NCBI RefSeq assembly: GCF_024169515.1 | Contig: NZ_JAMKCQ010000001.1 | Location: forward strand, 1,922,001 to 1,986,000 | DNA length: 64,000 bases | From: Erwinia aphidicola | Lineage (GTDB): Bacteria > Pseudomonadota > Gammaproteobacteria > Enterobacterales > Enterobacteriaceae | Reading direction: 5' to 3' | Notes under the pieces: generated by a model | The model's database searches: none | What the model was told of the DNA's origin: nothing | Seen by the model: only the letters and a program-made list of their open reading frames with translations | Translations under genes and position numbers: made by a program | Shown: in pieces, positions 61,344 through 64,000 of the stretch | How the letters are laid out: each line of letters starts with the position of its first letter | Numbering within the stretch: position 1 is the first letter of the stretch

Positions 61344-62097
61344 AGATACCCAACCGCTTATCAGTCATCTGATCGAGCTACGTAAGCGCCTGCTGAACTG
61401 CATCATTGCTGTTCTGGCAATATTTCTGTGCCTGGCTTACTTCTCCAACGATATCTACCAGCTGGTTTCCGCACCGCTGATTAAGCAGATGCCTGCGGGC
61501 GCCAGCATGATCGCCACCGATGTCGCCTCGCCATTCTTTACGCCGATTAAGCTGACAATTATTGTCTCGCTGTTCCTGTCGGTACCGGTGATCCTCTATC
61601 AGGTCTGGGCATTCGTTGCGCCTGCGCTGTATCGCCACGAGCGCAAGCTGGTTATGCCGCTGCTGTTTTCCAGTTCATTCCTATTCTACCTGGGGATGGC
61701 TTTCGCCTACTTTATTGTCTTCCCGCTGGCGTTTGGCTTCTTCGCCAAAACCGCGCCTCAGGGCGTACAGATTGCCACCGACATCAATAACTATCTCGAC
61801 TTCGTGATGACGTTATTTATGGCGTTTGGTGTGTCGTTTGAAGTGCCGATTGCTATCGTGCTGCTGTGCTGGACCGGTGTGACCACGCCAGAAGATCTGC
61901 GCGCTAAGCGCCCTTATGTGCTGGTTGGTGCGTTCGTCGTTGGGATGTTGCTGACGCCGCCGGATATCTTCTCCCAGACGCTGTTAGCCATCCCGATGTA
62001 CTGCCTGTTTGAAGTCGGGGTTTTCTGCGCACGCTTCTATGTGGGTAAAAATCGTCGCGACGGAGATGAAGAAGAGCAGGACGCCGAATCGGAGTAA
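61333..62097 (+). CDS. tatC: Sec-independent translocase subunit TatC
   Basis: Twin-arginine signal-peptide receptor; 254 residues with six membrane helices. The N-terminal [16 protein letters not shown] contains the key Glu/Arg of the signal-binding site; [18 protein letters not shown] and [19 protein letters not shown] are family hallmarks. An acidic C-terminus ([10 protein letters not shown]) ends it. Confidence 0.97.
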   Translation: MAVEDTQPLISHLIELRKRLLNCIIAVLAIFLCLAYFSNDIYQLVSAPLIKQMPAGASMIATDVASPFFTPIKLTIIVSLFLSVPVILYQVWAFVAPALYRHERKLVMPLLFSSSFLFYLGMAFAYFIVFPLAFGFFAKTAPQGVQIATDINNYLDFVMTLFMAFGVSFEVPIAIVLLCWTGVTTPEDLRAKRPYVLVGAFVVGMLLTPPDIFSQTLLAIPMYCLFEVGVFCARFYVGKNRRDGDEEEQDAESE

Positions 62098-62140
62098 TTG
62101 CCGCGAACGGCTGCCTCTGGCAGAACATATTGAGTTTACT

Positions 62141-62160
62141 AACCGCCCGTCAGGGCGGTT
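62141..62160 (+). terminator. Hairpin between tatC and tatD
   Basis: AACCGCCC / GGGCGGTT with GTCA loop, followed by ACTGTTTGG. It may partly terminate the tatABC transcript before tatD. Confidence 0.6.
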
Positions 62161-62177
62161 ACTGTTTGGAAGAGACT

Positions 62178-62957
62178 ATGTTTGATATTGGTGTGAACCT
62201 GACCAGCACGCAGTTTGCTAAAGATCGCGCTCTGGTGGTGAAACGTGCGCGCGAAGCGGGCGTTGAAGGCATGTTGATTACCGGGACCAGCGCGCTGGAG
62301 AGCCAGCAGGCCTGCAGTCTGGCGCAGCAGCACCCGGACTATTGCTGGTCCACTGCCGGCGTGCATCCACATCACGCCAGCGAGTGGTCGGCGGAAACCG
62401 CGTCAACCTTACGCCGCCTGGCAGAGAATCCACAGGTCGTCGCCATTGGCGAATGTGGCCTGGACTTCAACCGCAACTTCTCTGACCCGCAACAGCAGGC
62501 CTACGCGTTTAACGCGCAGCTGGAGCTGGCGGCTGAGCTGGCGCTGCCTGTTTTCCTGCACTGCCGGGAAGCGCACCAACGTTTTATTGAGATCCTTGAA
62601 CCCTGGCTGACAAAACTTCCGGCGGCGGTGCTGCACTGTTTTACCGGCACGCGTGAAGAACTGGAATCCTGCCTGTCGCTGGGATTGTCGATTGGCATTA
62701 CTGGCTGGGTATGTGATGAGCGGCGCGGGCAGGAACTGCGTGAGCTGATGCCATTGATCCCGGCAGAGCGCCTGCTGCTGGAAACCGATGCACCGTGGCT
62801 ACTGCCGCGTGATATGCGCCCGCGCCCGGCGACGCGCCGAAATGAGCCCTGCTTCCTGCCGCATATCGTTCAGCAGGTGGCGCTGCTACGGGGTGAGGAT
62901 GCACACACCCTGGCGCAGCAAACGGCGCTGAATGCGCGCACGTTGTTCCGGCTTTAA
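62178..62957 (+). CDS. tatD: 3'-5' ssDNA/RNA exonuclease TatD
   Basis: TIM-barrel metal-dependent nuclease, not part of the translocase; 259 residues. [13 protein letters not shown] at the start (as in E. coli, without the usual HxH), [49 protein letters not shown] and [12 protein letters not shown] carry the metal ligands. ATG 62178 follows GGAAGAG; the frame from 62130 is leader. Confidence 0.95.
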   Translation: MFDIGVNLTSTQFAKDRALVVKRAREAGVEGMLITGTSALESQQACSLAQQHPDYCWSTAGVHPHHASEWSAETASTLRRLAENPQVVAIGECGLDFNRNFSDPQQQAYAFNAQLELAAELALPVFLHCREAHQRFIEILEPWLTKLPAAVLHCFTGTREELESCLSLGLSIGITGWVCDERRGQELRELMPLIPAERLLLETDAPWLLPRDMRPRPATRRNEPCFLPHIVQQVALLRGEDAHTLAQQTALNARTLFRL

Positions 62958-63002
62958 GGGGTGAAGTCTGTCGCTGAGAAGAGTGACGCTCTTGCGGATG
63001 AA

Positions 63003-63491
63003 TTACAGTTTTTGAAACTGGCGATTGCCAACGCTGCGAACCACCTGCTTATTAAGCAAGTTAAGCAACAGCATCGACCGGGCTTCACCATCGGGCTCGG
63101 TAAAGATTGCTTTCAATCCTTCAAATGCCCCTTCGGTTATGATCACGGTATCACCGGGCTGCGGCAGGTCGTGATCGATAACAATTTCTACCGGGTCATT
63201 TTGCAGCGCGGTGATCACATCCAGCGGCACGGTGGCGGGCTGGTTTCCAAAGCGGACAAAATGGCTCACGCCACGCGTTGCGCTAATGGTGGTGGTGTGG
63301 ATGGATTCCGGATCAAACTCAATAAAAAGATAGTTGGGAAATAGCGGCTCGCTGACCTGAGTACGTTTTCCGCGCACGGTTTTCTCTAAAGCAATCATTG
63401 GGCTAAGGCAATGCACGGCCTGACGCTCAAGATGTTCTTTCGCGCGCAGCAGCTGACCTCGTTTGCAATAAAGTAAATACCAGGATTCCAT
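63003..63491 (-). CDS. rfaH: Transcription antiterminator RfaH
   Basis: NusG paralogue of 162 residues recruited at ops sites in long LPS, capsule and pilus operons. The N-terminal NGN domain has [32 protein letters not shown] and [10 protein letters not shown]; the C-terminal KOW domain has [18 protein letters not shown]. The ATG at 63491 (MESWYLL) matches the family; an in-frame TTG five codons earlier has no support. I saw no ops (GGCGGTAGC) before the ECA operon here. Confidence 0.96.
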   Translation of the reverse strand: MESWYLLYCKRGQLLRAKEHLERQAVHCLSPMIALEKTVRGKRTQVSEPLFPNYLFIEFDPESIHTTTISATRGVSHFVRFGNQPATVPLDVITALQNDPVEIVIDHDLPQPGDTVIITEGAFEGLKAIFTEPDGEARSMLLLNLLNKQVVRSVGNRQFQKL

Positions 63492-63663
63492 AACGTCACT
63501 TTCCAATTATCTGGCCGATAAGGATAGCAAAATCGCTCACATAGATATAGCGGGATTGGCAGTAACCGCGGGTTTTCACGCGCGTTCTTATTAACGAAAC
63601 GCATAACCCTATGGCTTTAAATTAGCAATAATTAGCCGCGCCGTTTGCCAATATACGCGCTAT

Positions 63664-63807
63664 TTGAATTTGACGTCATCTGGCAAGTTGTATCAGTATC
63701 CAGCTCTGTCTATTGGCAACGTTGAACAGGCGAAAGTGGAACTGTTCCTGCTGCGTAATGACAAATTGGCGCATGGTGAGCCGCAGGTGCCGTTCCACTG
63801 CGGCTAA
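63664..63807 (+). CDS. Possible small ORF upstream of ubiD (unrecognised)
   Basis: In the 393-base gap between rfaH and ubiD, a 47-codon frame from TTG reads through EQAKVELFLLRNDKLAHGEP and ends PFHCG. Its composition looks protein-like, but there is no ribosome site, the start is not certain and I know no homologue. It may be a gene remnant or chance. The rest of the gap contains the rfaH and ubiD leaders and nothing else I can identify. Confidence 0.25.
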   Translation: MNLTSSGKLYQYPALSIGNVEQAKVELFLLRNDKLAHGEPQVPFHCG

Positions 63808-63884
63808 ACTTCATAACAAAACTAACGACGAGCGCAGGATCGGCACTATAATGACCGACTCACTGACCGTACTGATGGAAAGTC

Positions 63885-64000
63885 ATGAAATACCACGACT
63901 TACGCGACTTCCTTTCTCTGCTTGAACAGCGTGGGGAATTAAAACGCATCAAACACGAGATCGATCCCGATCTGGAAATGACCGAAATTGCCGACCGCAC
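63885..64000 (+). CDS. ubiD: 3-Octaprenyl-4-hydroxybenzoate decarboxylase UbiD, 5' part
   Basis: Prenylated-FMN-dependent decarboxylase of ubiquinone synthesis; only the first 38 codons lie in the window. [20 protein letters not shown] and the following [13 protein letters not shown] match the UbiD N-terminus. The start ATG 63885 has GGAAAG only 2 nt away; the upstream ATG used in E. coli (MDAMKY) is out of frame here by one base. The gene continues past the window. Confidence 0.93.
   Translation, partial: MKYHDLRDFLSLLEQRGELKRIKHEIDPDLEMTEIADR

Overview
The window is a chromosomal segment of an enterobacterium. Nearly every protein is close in length and motif content to its Escherichia coli counterpart, and the gene order follows the E. 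coli block rep-gppA-rhlB-trxA-rho / enterobacterial common antigen (ECA) operon / tRNA cluster / glmZ-hemYXDC-cyaA / dapF-xerC-uvrD-corA / pldA-recQ-pldB / metR-metE-udp / ubiE-tat-rfaH-ubiD. Missing E. coli neighbours (rffGH, yifK, aslAB, cyaY, rarD, rhtC, bioP), the relocated glpTQ and yehS, and the GC-rich backbone (one 60-base line counted in wecB is 58% G+C) fit a non-Escherichia genus. Erwiniaceae (Erwinia/Pantoea-like) is my best guess, but it is inference.

Layout. 1-7300: a palindromic repeat element, rep, gppA and rhlB (reverse), trxA, and rho with its long leader. 7362-18326: a tightly coupled ECA operon, wecA-wzzE-wecB-wecC-wecD-wecE-wzxE-wecF-wzyE-wecG, without rffG/rffH. 18455-19342: a tRNA operon (Arg-CCG, His-GTG, Leu-CAG and two identical Pro-TGG), followed by a 64-bp direct repeat that copies the 3' end of tRNA-Pro plus its terminator. 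19429-19860: the small RNA gene glmZ with a sigma-54 promoter and three GlrR-type sites. 20030-24907: an AT-rich accessory block (one counted line is 33% G+C) encoding a compact type II fatty-acid/polyketide-like pathway: a FabZ-like double-hotdog dehydratase (divergent), then ketoreductase, acyl carrier protein, a ketosynthase-like partner without the catalytic Cys, an active-site-complete ketosynthase, and a phosphopantetheinyl transferase. Its divergent control region carries a perfect CRP site placed as for a class II promoter. This is the most novel part of the window.

25000-38900: hemYXDC (reverse), cyaA (TTG start, CRP site), lptM, dapF, yigA, xerC, yigB, uvrD (SOS box), the corL leader peptide and corA. 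cyaY is missing between cyaA and lptM. 38922-49414: a periplasmic ankyrin protein, an AbrB-family membrane protein, yigI, pldA, recQ, rhtB, pldB, yigL, then glpTQ, where glpQ is interrupted by one in-frame stop codon. 49772-64000: yehS, metR/metE, ysgA, udp, rmuC, ubiE-ubiJ-ubiB-tatABC, tatD, rfaH and the start of ubiD.

How the genes interact: WecA to WecG make and assemble the ECA trisaccharide. GlmZ is known to raise GlmS and so the UDP-GlcNAc supply feeding that pathway. CyaA makes the cAMP that would act at the CRP sites seen upstream of cyaA, udp, glpT and the accessory cluster. UbiE/J/B/D belong to ubiquinone synthesis and TatABC form the twin-arginine translocase.
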